Source: an uncultured Sterolibacterium sp.
Lineage (GTDB): Bacteria; Pseudomonadota; Gammaproteobacteria; Burkholderiales; Rhodocyclaceae
Direction: 5' to 3'
Assembly: GCA_903930535.1 (NCBI GenBank)
Contig: CAIYYX010000262.1
Span: 1-32,106, forward strand
Length of the DNA stretch: 32,106 nucleotides
Part shown: in pieces, positions 21,744-30,158 of the stretch
Position numbering within the stretch: position 1 is the first letter of the stretch
Layout of the letters: each line of letters begins with the position of its first letter
Notes under the pieces: model-generated
The model's database searches: none
What the model saw: the letters and a program-made list of their open reading frames with translations, nothing else
What the model was told of the DNA's origin: nothing
Position numbers and translations under genes: made by a program

Positions 21744-22712
21744 ATGATGCTTTCAAGACTCGCCGTCCTGCTCTCATGCGCCAGCCTGCTCTCCCCCCTG
21801 TCGCATGCACAGACCGACTTTCCCCAGCGCATGGTGCATCTCGTCGTGCCATTCCCGGCCGGGGGTGCGACAGACGTGATGGCCCGGCTGCTCGCGCAGA
21901 AGCTCACGACAGCCTGGGGTCAGCCGGTGGTGGTGGAAAACAAGGCGGGGGCGACAGGCGCGATCGGCTCGGTGTTCGTCGCCAAGGCCGTGCCGGACGG
22001 TTACACGATACTCATGGGTACCGCATCCACGCACTCGGTCTCGCCTGCGGTCAATCCCAATCTGCCCTACAATAATTTGAAGGATTTTGTTCCCATCTCA
22101 CTGGTGGCGACTTTCCCAAACATGCTTGTCGTCCATCCTTCGGTGCCCGCGAAGACGGTGCCGGAATTCATCCAGTATCTGAGGACGAATCCCGGCAAGG
22201 TGAATTTCGCCAGTTCGGGCACAGGAGGTTCGGTGCATCTGGCCGGCGAGCTTTTCAAGTTGGCGACCAAGACCGAGATGGTGCATATCCCCTACAAGGG
22301 AAGTTCGGAGGCGCTCAACCAGCTCTTGGGCGGGCAGGTGCAATCGGTGTTCGACAATATGACCACCGTCTGGCCCCATGTCCAGGCCGGCAGACTGCGC
22401 GCTCTGGGCGTGGCTGGTCTGACGCGTTCCTCCGAAGCGCCCGATGTCCCGACGATAGCCGAAACCCTGCCGGGCTTCGAGGCCAATTCATGGGTTGGCC
22501 TTTTCGCACCGACAGGAACGCCTGCAGCCATCATCAACAAGATGTCTGCCGATACCCAGCGTGTCCTCAAAGATCCCGACATCGTGCAGCGACTTGCCCG
22601 CCTGGGAGCCGCCGCTTCCGGGAACGATCCCGAGGTCTTCGGCGCATTCGTGCGCAAGGATACCGAGAAGTGGCGGGGCGTCGTTTCTGCGGCAGGCATC
22701 AAACTGGAGTAG
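21744..22712 (+). CDS. Bug/TctC solute-binding protein (fifth in the window)
   Basis: A 322-aa periplasmic binding protein. The signal peptide MMLSRLAVLLSCASLLSPLSHA precedes QTDFPQRMVHLVVPFPAGGATDVMARLL, the standard family opening. ENKAGATGAIGSVFVAKAVPDGYT, SSGTGGSVHLAGELFK and HIPYKGSSEALNQLLGGQVQ are further hallmarks. The start at 21744 is preferred because GGAG (21734-21737) is 6 nt upstream and a clean signal peptide results; an ATG at 21732 would add MEKK and overlap the previous stop. It is the third gene of the ligase operon, so its ligand is probably the ligase substrate. No membrane subunit is adjacent. Confidence 0.93.
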   Translation: MMLSRLAVLLSCASLLSPLSHAQTDFPQRMVHLVVPFPAGGATDVMARLLAQKLTTAWGQPVVVENKAGATGAIGSVFVAKAVPDGYTILMGTASTHSVSPAVNPNLPYNNLKDFVPISLVATFPNMLVVHPSVPAKTVPEFIQYLRTNPGKVNFASSGTGGSVHLAGELFKLATKTEMVHIPYKGSSEALNQLLGGQVQSVFDNMTTVWPHVQAGRLRALGVAGLTRSSEAPDVPTIAETLPGFEANSWVGLFAPTGTPAAIINKMSADTQRVLKDPDIVQRLARLGAAASGNDPEVFGAFVRKDTEKWRGVVSAAGIKLE

Positions 22713-22766
22713 CGGCCGCAGCACGCAGCGGTTGATGCGACGCTCTCTTGTCCATTAACATGCGCC

Positions 22767-23681
22767 ATGATTGATGAACCGGATTCAGGCCGCCGCATCC
22801 TGTTGAAGGCGCTGGCGGCAGTCCCCTTGCTTAACTCAGATGCCATGGCCGCCAGCCAGCCCATTTTGACCCGACGCATTCCTGCCACAGGCGAGGCGCT
22901 GCCGGCGATCGGGCTGGGCACCTGGCAGTCCTTCGATATTTCCGCACAGGATGATCTCGCCTCTGCGCGGCAGAGTCTGAAGCTCTTGGTCGAGCAAGGC
23001 GCGAGCATGGTGGATAGTTCTCCCATGTACGGCAGGTCGGAAGCCGTGCTCGGGCAACTGGCCTCGGAGCTTGGGCTGGAGGGCAAACTTTTTCTTGCCA
23101 CCAAGGTCTGGACCAATGGGCGCGATGCAGGCATCCGGCAGATGGAGGCATCCTTCCGCCTGATGGTCACGCGGCGCATGGATCTCATGCAAATCCACAA
23201 TCTCGTCGATGCCGCCACCCATGTGAAGACGCTGCGGGCTTGGAAGGAGGAAGGGCGCATCCGCTATTTCGGAGTGACCCACTACCACTCCGGCGCCTAT
23301 GGCGAGATCGAGCGCTTCATGAAGGCGGAGAAACCAGACTTCCTGCAGATCAATTACTCCCTGGCCGAGCCGCAATCCGGATTGCGCCTTCTGCCTCTGG
23401 CGCGCGAGTTGGGCATTGCCGTGATCGTCAATCGTCCCTTCGCCGAGGGCGAGCTCTTCAGCCGGGTCAGAGGCAAGAAATTACCAGAGTGGGCTTCGGA
23501 GTTCGATGCCGCAAGCTGGGCGCAGTTCTTCCTGAAATGGATCCTGGCCAATCCGGCAGTCACTTGCGCCGTGCCGGGAACGCGCAACCCAAAGCACCTG
23601 CAGGACAACATGGCAGCAGGGCGCGGCCGCCTGCCTGACCAGGCTGCCTTGGAGCGGATGAGCGCCCTGCTGCGTTCGTAG
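22767..23681 (+). CDS. Aldo/keto reductase with Tat-like signal
   Basis: A 304-aa aldo/keto reductase. The catalytic tetrad is complete: D83 and Y88 (VDSSPMYGRSE), K113 (ATKVW) and H144 (MQIHN). GLGTWQSFD and RYFGVTHY are family segments, and VPGTRNPKHLQDNM matches the C-terminal nucleotide-binding end. The first 30 residues, SGRRILLKALAAVPLL with DAMAAS after it, look like a twin-arginine signal, which is unexpected for an NAD(P)H-dependent enzyme. The start is an ATG without a clear ribosome-binding site, 54 bp after the Bug gene, and may be read through from that operon. A 6-bp inverted repeat covers the stop codon. Confidence 0.85.
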   Translation: MIDEPDSGRRILLKALAAVPLLNSDAMAASQPILTRRIPATGEALPAIGLGTWQSFDISAQDDLASARQSLKLLVEQGASMVDSSPMYGRSEAVLGQLASELGLEGKLFLATKVWTNGRDAGIRQMEASFRLMVTRRMDLMQIHNLVDAATHVKTLRAWKEEGRIRYFGVTHYHSGAYGEIERFMKAEKPDFLQINYSLAEPQSGLRLLPLARELGIAVIVNRPFAEGELFSRVRGKKLPEWASEFDAASWAQFFLKWILANPAVTCAVPGTRNPKHLQDNMAAGRGRLPDQAALERMSALLRS

Positions 23682-23692
23682 GCCGACCTACG
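23677..23692 (+). terminator. Short inverted repeat over the aldo/keto reductase stop
   Basis: CGTAGG (23677-23682), loop CCGA and CCTACG (23687-23692) form a 6-bp stem including the TAG stop. No T-run follows, so it is a weak candidate terminator at best. Confidence 0.2.
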
Positions 23693-23810
23693 CGGTCACG
23701 CTCGACCAGTTCTTCACCAAGTACTCGGTGCTGCGCGTATCGCCCAGGACTCCGTGGCACCGCCAGCCTTGGCGATTATCAGGTTCTATTCGAATCCCAA
23801 GTTTGCTACC

Positions 23811-24077
23811 ATGACAGCCACCCAGTCAGCGAACAAGTTCATGGAAAACTCCCCGCAAGCGCGCAGACATTTTCTGAGCTACATCCCGAAAGAGCTTGGC
23901 CTTCTTCTGGTGCTTCTCGCGCTTCTCGTGCTGGGTTATTACGGGCGGGATTTCACCAAGCAGTTGGGGGCACCGGATCGTTGCTGGGAATTGAAGGAAG
24001 TCGACGGTCAACTCTACAAATCGAATCCCTGCACCGGGCAATTCCTGCTGCTTGGCGATGCCCCCAGCCACAAATAA
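23811..24077 (+). CDS. Small single-pass membrane protein of unknown function (88 aa)
   Basis: The frame from ATG 23811 gives 88 residues. A polar, basic N-terminus (to ARRHFLSYIPKE) precedes one strong membrane segment (LGLLLVLLALLVLGYY, residues 41-56). A periplasmic-looking tail follows with RCWELKEVDGQLYKSNPCTGQF, which holds two cysteines that could form a disulfide. An ATG at 23841 is an alternative start; neither has a good ribosome-binding site. The tail looks like a compact, conserved domain, which favours a real gene, but I recognise no named family. It converges on the next gene. Confidence 0.55.
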   Translation: MTATQSANKFMENSPQARRHFLSYIPKELGLLLVLLALLVLGYYGRDFTKQLGAPDRCWELKEVDGQLYKSNPCTGQFLLLGDAPSHK

Positions 24078-24105
24078 GCGAACGAGACGCTTGTGCGCCC
24101 GAGCT

Positions 24106-24492
24106 TCAGAATTTTTGCGAAGGCGCTTTTTCGCAGCTGTAAATCATTGAACTCGCCACCGGCGCGCCTTCCTCCCGGCTGCGGTAGACGCCCTCAAGCC
24201 GGTTGAGTTCGTGCAGGACGTATCTTTTCGCCACGGCCTGCCTCTCGGGTCTCTTCCAGACAGCATCGGCCTCCTCGGTTTTCCAGGCTATCGTCGTTTC
24301 GCTGAACTTTGCGGGTTTGCCGTCAATGGTCTTCTTGGCGATATCCACGGCGATAGTTTTCTTGAGCAGTTGCGAACTGCAAACCAGCGTGAATTGCTGC
24401 GGCGCGGGCGGCTTTTTCTGCTCTTCGGCGAAGGCGAAGGCGGAGGCGGCGAGAGCGACTGCGATAAAGGCCAAGAGCATCACGGGATTCAT
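24106..24492 (-). CDS. Secreted or periplasmic protein of unknown function (128 aa)
   Basis: It begins with a typical signal peptide (MNPVMLLAFIAVALAASAFAFA) followed by a 105-residue polar domain. TLVCSSQLLKKTIAVDIAKKT, WKTEEADAVWKRPERQ and LHELNRLEGVYRS stand out, and two cysteines (VCSS, YSCEK) may pair. It resembles small periplasmic beta-rich proteins in which a residue pattern LxGVYR closes a strand, but no family can be named. The ribosome-binding site is poor. It converges on the preceding small membrane protein with a 28-bp gap. Confidence 0.6.
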   Translation of the reverse strand: MNPVMLLAFIAVALAASAFAFAEEQKKPPAPQQFTLVCSSQLLKKTIAVDIAKKTIDGKPAKFSETTIAWKTEEADAVWKRPERQAVAKRYVLHELNRLEGVYRSREEGAPVASSMIYSCEKAPSQKF

Positions 24493-24573
24493 CTTTTCAT
24501 CGCCTCGTCCGATCAGGTTGAATGATAGTAAACGCTTGACGCCGGCTTGAGAAGCCGAGCCGTGGAAAAGGTT

Positions 24574-24936
24574 CTAGTTTCGCGGCGGCGCGCCATAGGG
24601 GGCAGCGGGTGGCGGCGTGGCCGGCACAGCCTGCCATCCGCTCGGGCAGGAAGAGACATAGGGGTAGTAGTTATTGGCTGCGGCGCAGAAATACCAGTGC
24701 TGCACCGGTGCAGCTGCCACGGCAGGCGCGTAGTTGGGTGGATAGTTTGGGACATAGACCGGAGCCGGCTGTACATAGACTGTTTGCGGCCGGGTCAGGT
24801 CGTACATGATTGCACCGCCAATCAGCGCAGGAAAAATCCAGTTCCCTCGCCAACCCCAGCCACCATGTCCGCGACCGCCGTCGGCGTAAGCCGCAGACGT
24901 TGCCAGGATCGCAATAAGCAAAAATACTTTTTTCAT
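24574..24936 (-). CDS. Secreted Gly/Pro/Tyr-rich protein (120 aa)
   Basis: A signal peptide (MKKVFLLIAILATSAAYA) is followed by a Gly/His/Trp-rich stretch (GGRGHGGWGWRGNW). Then come a short hydrophobic segment (FPALIGGAIMY), a Pro/Val/Tyr-rich linker with YVQPAPVYVP, and the conserved end HWYFCAAANNYYPYVSSCPSGWQ with two cysteines, probably disulfide-linked. Proteins with this YYPYVxxCPxGW ending are common in Beta- and Gammaproteobacteria and are annotated only as secreted or membrane proteins. AGGAG lies 8 nt before the start. It probably sits in the envelope. Confidence 0.75.
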   Translation of the reverse strand: MKKVFLLIAILATSAAYADGGRGHGGWGWRGNWIFPALIGGAIMYDLTRPQTVYVQPAPVYVPNYPPNYAPAVAAAPVQHWYFCAAANNYYPYVSSCPSGWQAVPATPPPAAPYGAPPRN

Positions 24937-24986
24937 GGCATGTGCTCCTTGATGAGGTCAGTTCACAAGTTCACAGTTTCGCAAGT

Positions 24987-25499
24987 TTACTCGACGGTAA
25001 TCCGGTTGCGCACCCTCAAGTATTCCCCTGGGGGGCTTGAGGTCGTCGTCGTGAGCAGCCTTCCCTTGTAATCGTAAGTCACCTGATAGCCGGTGGGAGG
25101 GCCGGGTTCGTAGACGGTATTGCACTGCTGCTGGACGGTTTGGCCGCCTGTTCCCATGCGATCTCCGACCATGGCCCCGCCGATGGCGCCGGCGATGGTT
25201 GCCGCATCCTTGCCATGACCGCTGCCAAAGCGTGAGCCGACCAGGGCACCCGTCAGTCCGCCGATCACCGCGCCTGCGGGATTGTGATCCGGACCCTGGG
25301 CGGCCGCCACGGGCTGGCAGACCTGGCGGGCCAGATCAGGGCCGGGAATCGGTTTGTAATCCAGGACCCGCGCGTACTCCGTCGCGTCCTGGATGACGCT
25401 GGATGTCTGCGGCGGCGGCGGCGTGTATCTCTCACGGTACTGCTGAGCCATTGTCGCCAGGGGGAGCAGCAAGGCGGCTGCAAGCAGGGTGCGTTTCAT
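24987..25499 (-). CDS. Glycine-zipper 2TM-domain envelope protein
   Basis: A 170-aa exported protein. A signal peptide (MKRTLLAAALLLPLATMA) is followed by a Pro-rich segment and a pair of small-residue helices, AGAVIGGLTGALVGSRFG and TIAGAIGGAMVGDRMG (residues 75-116), forming the glycine-zipper 2TM / Rickettsia 17-kDa antigen-like domain. The tail QQQCNTVYEPGPPTGYQVTYDYKG resembles outer-membrane surface-antigen tails. No lipobox Cys follows the signal, so it is not an obvious lipoprotein. AAGGAATAACC precedes the ATG. Likely an outer-membrane or periplasmic structural or stress protein; the exact role is unknown. Confidence 0.85.
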   Translation of the reverse strand: MKRTLLAAALLLPLATMAQQYRERYTPPPPQTSSVIQDATEYARVLDYKPIPGPDLARQVCQPVAAAQGPDHNPAGAVIGGLTGALVGSRFGSGHGKDAATIAGAIGGAMVGDRMGTGGQTVQQQCNTVYEPGPPTGYQVTYDYKGRLLTTTTSSPPGEYLRVRNRITVE

Positions 25500-25578
25500 G
25501 GTTATTCCTTTCTATGAACTTGCCTTCAGGATAGCAAGCGCAGCGCAAAAGAGTATTTCCTACTCCTTCAGGAATGCA

Positions 25579-27015
25579 TTATTTTGTAATCAATTGTTGC
25601 TTGGGTATGTGCCAGTCGCCGCCCAGGGCCTTTTGCAGGAGGACGCTGGCATTGAGCCGGCTGCCGCTGATGCCAAGGCCGGTCCGGTCGGCGGCTAATG
25701 CCGCCGCCTGCGCCGTGACGACGTTGAGATAGCTGACGGTGCCTGCCTGATACTGGTTTTCCGTTAGCGTCAGCGCTTCATGGGCTGCCACTTGCGCTGC
25801 CCGCTGTGCCTCTGCCTCAGCCGCCAGTATGCGCAGGGCGGCGAGGTTGTCTTCGACCTCCTGGAACGCCGTGAGCACCGTCTGGCGATAGCTGGCCACA
25901 CTCCTGTCATAGGCGGCGATGGCCTGCTCCTTCTGTGCCGATCGCGCTCCTGCATCGAACAGGGTGAGGGCCAGGGCCGGGCCGAGAGACCAGAACCTGT
26001 TGGGCAGTGCGGTCAATTGGGAGAAGCTGGAATTCTGGTAGCCGCCCGCGGCGTTGAAAGTCAAGGCAGGGAAGAAGGCAGATTGCGCCACGCCGATCTG
26101 GGCATTGGCGGCGGCGATGCGCCGCTCGCTGGCGGCGATGTCCGGTCTGCGCTCGAGCAGTTCTGAGGGCAGGCCGACGGGTATGTTCGGCAGGGTCGGC
26201 AGAGTGGCAACGCCGTCCTTGGCCGGCACACTGATGTCTGCCGGCGCCCGCCCGATCAGCACGGCGATCGCGTGCTCCAGTTGCGCCCGCTGCACGCCGA
26301 GATCGATAGCCTGTGCCTGCGTCGATCTTAACTGTGTCTCTGCCAGCGCAACGTCGCTGCGGCCGGAAACACCGGCTTCGTAACGGTTCCTGGTGATTTG
26401 CAGGGAACGCTCATAGGCCGCGATGGTTTGTTCGAGCAGGCGGCCCTGTGCCTGATTGACACGCCGTTGCAGATAGCTTTGCACCAGCGTCGCCTGTGCG
26501 CTCAACAGCGCCGCCTGCAGGTCGGCGGCGCCGGCCTGCACTTGCGCCTCGCTGGCTTCAACGGTGCGCCCGATGCGGCCCCAGACATCCGCCTCCCAGT
26601 TGGCGGAGAGAGAGAGCCGGTCTGTGTTGCGCACCGGAGAGCCGGGCGAGACGACTGCCGTGCCGGTTGAAGAGGCCGCCGAAGTGCCTTGTCCGCGGCT
26701 GGCAGAGATGCCGCCGGAAACGGTCGGATATTGGCCGGCGCTGGCCGAACCCAGGAGTGCTTGCGCCTGACGGTACTGGGCAGCGGCGGCGATGACATTC
26801 TGGTTGGACACTTCCACCTGTTTCACCAGCGCATCCAGTTCCGGGTCGCCGTATATTTCCCACCAGTTGCCGCGGGAGACATCATCCCGCGGCTGGGCAC
26901 TCTTCCATCCCTCCCTGTAGGCGGCAGGGGAATGCATTGCGGGGCGAAGGTAATCCGGCCCGACCGCGCATCCGGCCAGGATGCAGAGGGCGAGGAGCAG
27001 GGGTAGGTGTTTCAT
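25579..27015 (-). CDS. RND efflux outer-membrane lipoprotein (NodT/OprM family)
   Basis: The 478-aa outer-membrane channel of the tripartite pump. The lipobox is LAGC with Cys16 in MKHLPLLLALCILAGC, so the mature protein is lipid-anchored. Then come AVGPDYLRPAMHSPAAYREGW, the conserved NWWEIYGDPELDALV, and two OEP repeats with long helices, including RRPDIAASERRIAAANAQIGVAQSAFFPALT (in pieces). The start at 27015 lies 8 nt after the permease stop; an ATG at 27033 would overlap the permease and add six residues. It is the last gene of the efflux operon, as in MuxABC-OpmB-like systems. Confidence 0.92.
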   Translation of the reverse strand: MKHLPLLLALCILAGCAVGPDYLRPAMHSPAAYREGWKSAQPRDDVSRGNWWEIYGDPELDALVKQVEVSNQNVIAAAAQYRQAQALLGSASAGQYPTVSGGISASRGQGTSAASSTGTAVVSPGSPVRNTDRLSLSANWEADVWGRIGRTVEASEAQVQAGAADLQAALLSAQATLVQSYLQRRVNQAQGRLLEQTIAAYERSLQITRNRYEAGVSGRSDVALAETQLRSTQAQAIDLGVQRAQLEHAIAVLIGRAPADISVPAKDGVATLPTLPNIPVGLPSELLERRPDIAASERRIAAANAQIGVAQSAFFPALTFNAAGGYQNSSFSQLTALPNRFWSLGPALALTLFDAGARSAQKEQAIAAYDRSVASYRQTVLTAFQEVEDNLAALRILAAEAEAQRAAQVAAHEALTLTENQYQAGTVSYLNVVTAQAAALAADRTGLGISGSRLNASVLLQKALGGDWHIPKQQLITK

Positions 27016-27023
27016 GGCCAGTC

Positions 27024-30000
27024 TCAACTCCATGTTTGTCGGCCTGCACCCGTCCGGGTGTCTCCATCGAAAGGCCGACCTACGTTTTTGCGGGGCTTCC
27101 GGAAACGCTGACACCACATCCTGAAGCGGTCAAGATAGAGATAGACCACGGGCGTGGTGTAGAGCGTCAGGACCTGGGAGAGCAAGAGGCCGCCGACGAT
27201 GGAAATCCCCAGTGGCCGGCGCAACTCGGCGCCTTCGCCGGAGCCGATGGCCAGGGGCAGGGCGCCGAAGAGCGCGGCCAGAGTAGTCATCATGATGGGG
27301 CGAAAACGCAGCAGGCAGGCCTGATGGATGGCGTCGCGCGGCGAGAGGCCCTGATGCCTTTCGGCGTCGAGGGCGAAATCTATCATCATGATGGCGTTCT
27401 TCTTGACGATGCCGATCAAGAGAATGACGCCGATCAGCGCAATGATGGAAAACTCGGTGCCAGAGGCGAGCAACGCCAGTATCGCGCCCACACCCGCAGA
27501 GGGCAGGGTGGACAGAATCGTGAGCGGATGGATCAGGCTCTCGTAGAGTACGCCCAGCACGATATACACGGCGATCAATGCCGTCAGAATCAGTATCGGC
27601 TGGCTGGCGAGAGAGGCCTGGAAGGCTCTCGCCGTTCCCTGGAAATTGCCGCGTAGAGAAATCGGCACGCCTATTCTTGCCATGGCGTCCTCGATGGCAC
27701 GGGTTGCATCGGACAGGGATACGTTCTCCGGGAGATTGAAGGAGATCGTCGATGCCGCGAACAGGCCCTGGTGATTGACGGACAGAGGCGTCGAGGTCGG
27801 AACGTAATGGGCAAAGGCCGAGAGCGGCACCTGCGTACCATTGGCAGTGATGATGAAGACGTCGTTCAAGGTCTCCGGGCTCTGCCAGTATTGCGGCGCC
27901 GCCTCCATCACCACGCGGTACTGATTGAGCGGCTGGTAAATCGTTGACACCAGGCGCTGGCCGAAGAGATCGTTGAGGGTGGCATCGATCAGTTGCTGCG
28001 TGATGCCGAGCCTGGAGGCCGCATCGTGATCGACGATCAGGGTGGTCTGCAGGCCCTTGTCCTGCTGGTCGGTATTCACGTCCGTGAGTTCCTTCAGGCC
28101 GCTCAAGACCTGGCGGATCTTCGGCTCCCAACTGCGCAATTCCGTGATCTCGTCCGCCTGCAGGGTGTACTGGTACTGGGCATTGCCGGGCCGGCCGCCG
28201 ATGCGGATGTCCTGCGCCGATTGCAGGAAGAGATTGGCGCCGGGTTCATGGGCGAGCTTGCCGCGCAGCCGGCCTATCACCTGGTCGGCCGAGAGCGTTC
28301 GTTCGGAGAGCGGTTTTAAGGCGACGAACATGAAACCCGAATTGCGCCCGCCGCCGCCGGTGAAGCCGACCACATTCTCGACCGCCGGATCCTCGCTGAC
28401 GATGGTGATGAAATGGGCCAGCTTGGCGCGCATCGCCTGGAAGGAGATGCTCTGGTCGGCCTGGATGTTGCCGACCAGGCGGCCGCTGTCCTGCTGCGGA
28501 AAGAAGCCCTTGGGCACGATGTTGTAGAGATAGACGTTGCAGCCCACCGTGGCGAGAAGCACCAGCATCATGATGCGGCCGTGCGCCAGCGCCCAGTCCA
28601 GGCTTCTCCGGTAGCCTTCGAGCATGGCGGCGAAGAGGCTTTCGGACGCGCGGAAAAACCGTCCGCGCTTCTCGGTCGAATGCGGTCGCAACAACCGGGC
28701 GCACATCATCGGCGTGACGGTCAATGAGAGCACCAGGGAAACCAGGATGGCCGCAGAAAGGGTGACGGCGAATTCGCGGAACAGACGGCCGATGATGCCG
28801 CCCATCAGCAGGATGGGGATGAATACGGCGATGAGCGACAGGCTCATGGACAGCACGGTGAAGCTCACCTCGCGCGAACCGCGCAATGCCGCGGCGAAAG
28901 GCGCCATGCCGTTCTCGATGTGGCGGGAGACGTTTTCCAGAACCACCACGGCATCATCGACGACGAAGCCGGTGGCGACGATGAGCGCCATCAGCGAGAT
29001 GTTGTTCAAACTGAAGCCGGCCAGGTACATCACCGCGAAGGTGCCCACGAGCGAAACCGGTACGGCGACAATGGGGATCATCGCCGCGCGGCCATTCCTC
29101 AGGAAGACGAAGACCACCAGCACCACCAGCACGATGGACAAGAGCAGCATGCGCTCGACTTCGCGCAGCGAGGCGCGGATGGTCGGGGTCCGGTCTATGA
29201 CCACCTTCAGGTCGATGGCGCTGGGAATGGAAGCGGACAGGAGAGGCAGGAGCGCCTTCACCCGGTCCACTGTCTCGATGATGTTGGCGTTCGGTTGCCG
29301 GTAGACGAGCAGAAGCACAGAGGGCTTGCCATTGGCCAGGCCTTCGTTGCGCAAGTCCTGGACCGAGTCCTGGACCAGGGCGACATCGGAGAGACGCACG
29401 GCCGCGCCATTCCGGTAGGCGATGATCACGGGAATATACTCGGCAGCCTTCTTGGCCTGGTCGTTGGCGAGAATCTGCCAATGCCTTTCATTGTCCTCGA
29501 TGGCGCCCTTGGGACGGTTGGCGTTGGCGGCATTGATGGCGTTTCTCACAGTCTCGACGCCGATGCCGTACTTGTTGAGAGCCGGCGGCGAGAGTTCGAC
29601 GCGCACCGCCGGCAATGAACTGCCGCCCACTGTCACCTGGCCGACGCCGCCGAGCTGGGAGATCTTCTGGGCCAGTATGGTGGACGCCGCATCGTACATC
29701 TGGCCGCGGTTCATCGACTCGGAAGTGAGCGAGAGAATCATCACCGGCGCGTCCGCAGGATTGACCTTGCGATAGGTCGGGTTGCTCGGCAATCCTGTGG
29801 GAAGCAGGCTGCGCGCCGCATTCAATGCCGCCTGGACATCGCGCGCGGCGCCGTCGATGTTGCGGGAGAGATCGAATTGCAGGGTGACGCGGGACTGGCC
29901 CAGCGAACTGCTGGAGGTGATTTCCGTGACGCCGGCAATGATGCCGAGAGAGCGTTCGAGCGGCGTCGCCACCGTCGCGGCCATGGTCTCGGGGCTGGCT

Positions 30001-30158
30001 CCTGGCAGCGAGGCCGACACTGAAATGGTCGGATAATCGACCTGGGGCAGGGGCGCGACCGGCAGCAGGGTGAAGCTGACCAGACCCGCCAGCGCCACCC
30101 CCAGAGTGAGCAGGGTGGTGGCAACCGGACGGTCGATGAACAGGCCCGGGAGATTCAT
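27024..30158 (-). CDS. mdtC: RND multidrug efflux permease, MdtC/MuxC type
   Basis: A 1044-aa inner-membrane proton-drug antiporter, full length. It has the RND layout: TM1 in [14 protein letters not shown], then a large periplasmic loop containing [22 protein letters not shown]. The TM cluster follows with the proton-relay Asp pair D401/D402 in [15 protein letters not shown], matching AcrB D407/D408. A second half holds [15 protein letters not shown] with the partner Lys, and [17 protein letters not shown] closes it. The ATG overlaps the stop of the upstream permease (ATGA, 30155-30158), so 30158 is preferred over 30173. In MdtABC and MuxABC the B and C permeases form a heterotrimer. Confidence 0.92.
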   Translation of the reverse strand: MNLPGLFIDRPVATTLLTLGVALAGLVSFTLLPVAPLPQVDYPTISVSASLPGASPETMAATVATPLERSLGIIAGVTEITSSSSLGQSRVTLQFDLSRNIDGAARDVQAALNAARSLLPTGLPSNPTYRKVNPADAPVMILSLTSESMNRGQMYDAASTILAQKISQLGGVGQVTVGGSSLPAVRVELSPPALNKYGIGVETVRNAINAANANRPKGAIEDNERHWQILANDQAKKAAEYIPVIIAYRNGAAVRLSDVALVQDSVQDLRNEGLANGKPSVLLLVYRQPNANIIETVDRVKALLPLLSASIPSAIDLKVVIDRTPTIRASLREVERMLLLSIVLVVLVVFVFLRNGRAAMIPIVAVPVSLVGTFAVMYLAGFSLNNISLMALIVATGFVVDDAVVVLENVSRHIENGMAPFAAALRGSREVSFTVLSMSLSLIAVFIPILLMGGIIGRLFREFAVTLSAAILVSLVLSLTVTPMMCARLLRPHSTEKRGRFFRASESLFAAMLEGYRRSLDWALAHGRIMMLVLLATVGCNVYLYNIVPKGFFPQQDSGRLVGNIQADQSISFQAMRAKLAHFITIVSEDPAVENVVGFTGGGGRNSGFMFVALKPLSERTLSADQVIGRLRGKLAHEPGANLFLQSAQDIRIGGRPGNAQYQYTLQADEITELRSWEPKIRQVLSGLKELTDVNTDQQDKGLQTTLIVDHDAASRLGITQQLIDATLNDLFGQRLVSTIYQPLNQYRVVMEAAPQYWQSPETLNDVFIITANGTQVPLSAFAHYVPTSTPLSVNHQGLFAASTISFNLPENVSLSDATRAIEDAMARIGVPISLRGNFQGTARAFQASLASQPILILTALIAVYIVLGVLYESLIHPLTILSTLPSAGVGAILALLASGTEFSIIALIGVILLIGIVKKNAIMMIDFALDAERHQGLSPRDAIHQACLLRFRPIMMTTLAALFGALPLAIGSGEGAELRRPLGISIVGGLLLSQVLTLYTTPVVYLYLDRFRMWCQRFRKPRKNVGRPFDGDTRTGAGRQTWS

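Noticed and set aside
20563..21852. 429-codon minus-strand frame over the ligase/amidohydrolase junction
   Set aside because: It runs across two well-supported plus-strand genes, with no recognisable protein or start signal.
23682..23810. Short reading frame resembling coding sequence after the aldo/keto reductase
   Set aside because: No start with a ribosome-binding site and no recognisable family. It may be an old gene remnant but cannot be supported.
23680..27084. 13-bp match AGGCCGACCTACG at 23680-23692 and 27072-27084
   Set aside because: Short, GC-rich, and one copy is inside a conserved coding sequence. There is no sign of target-site duplication or a mobile element.
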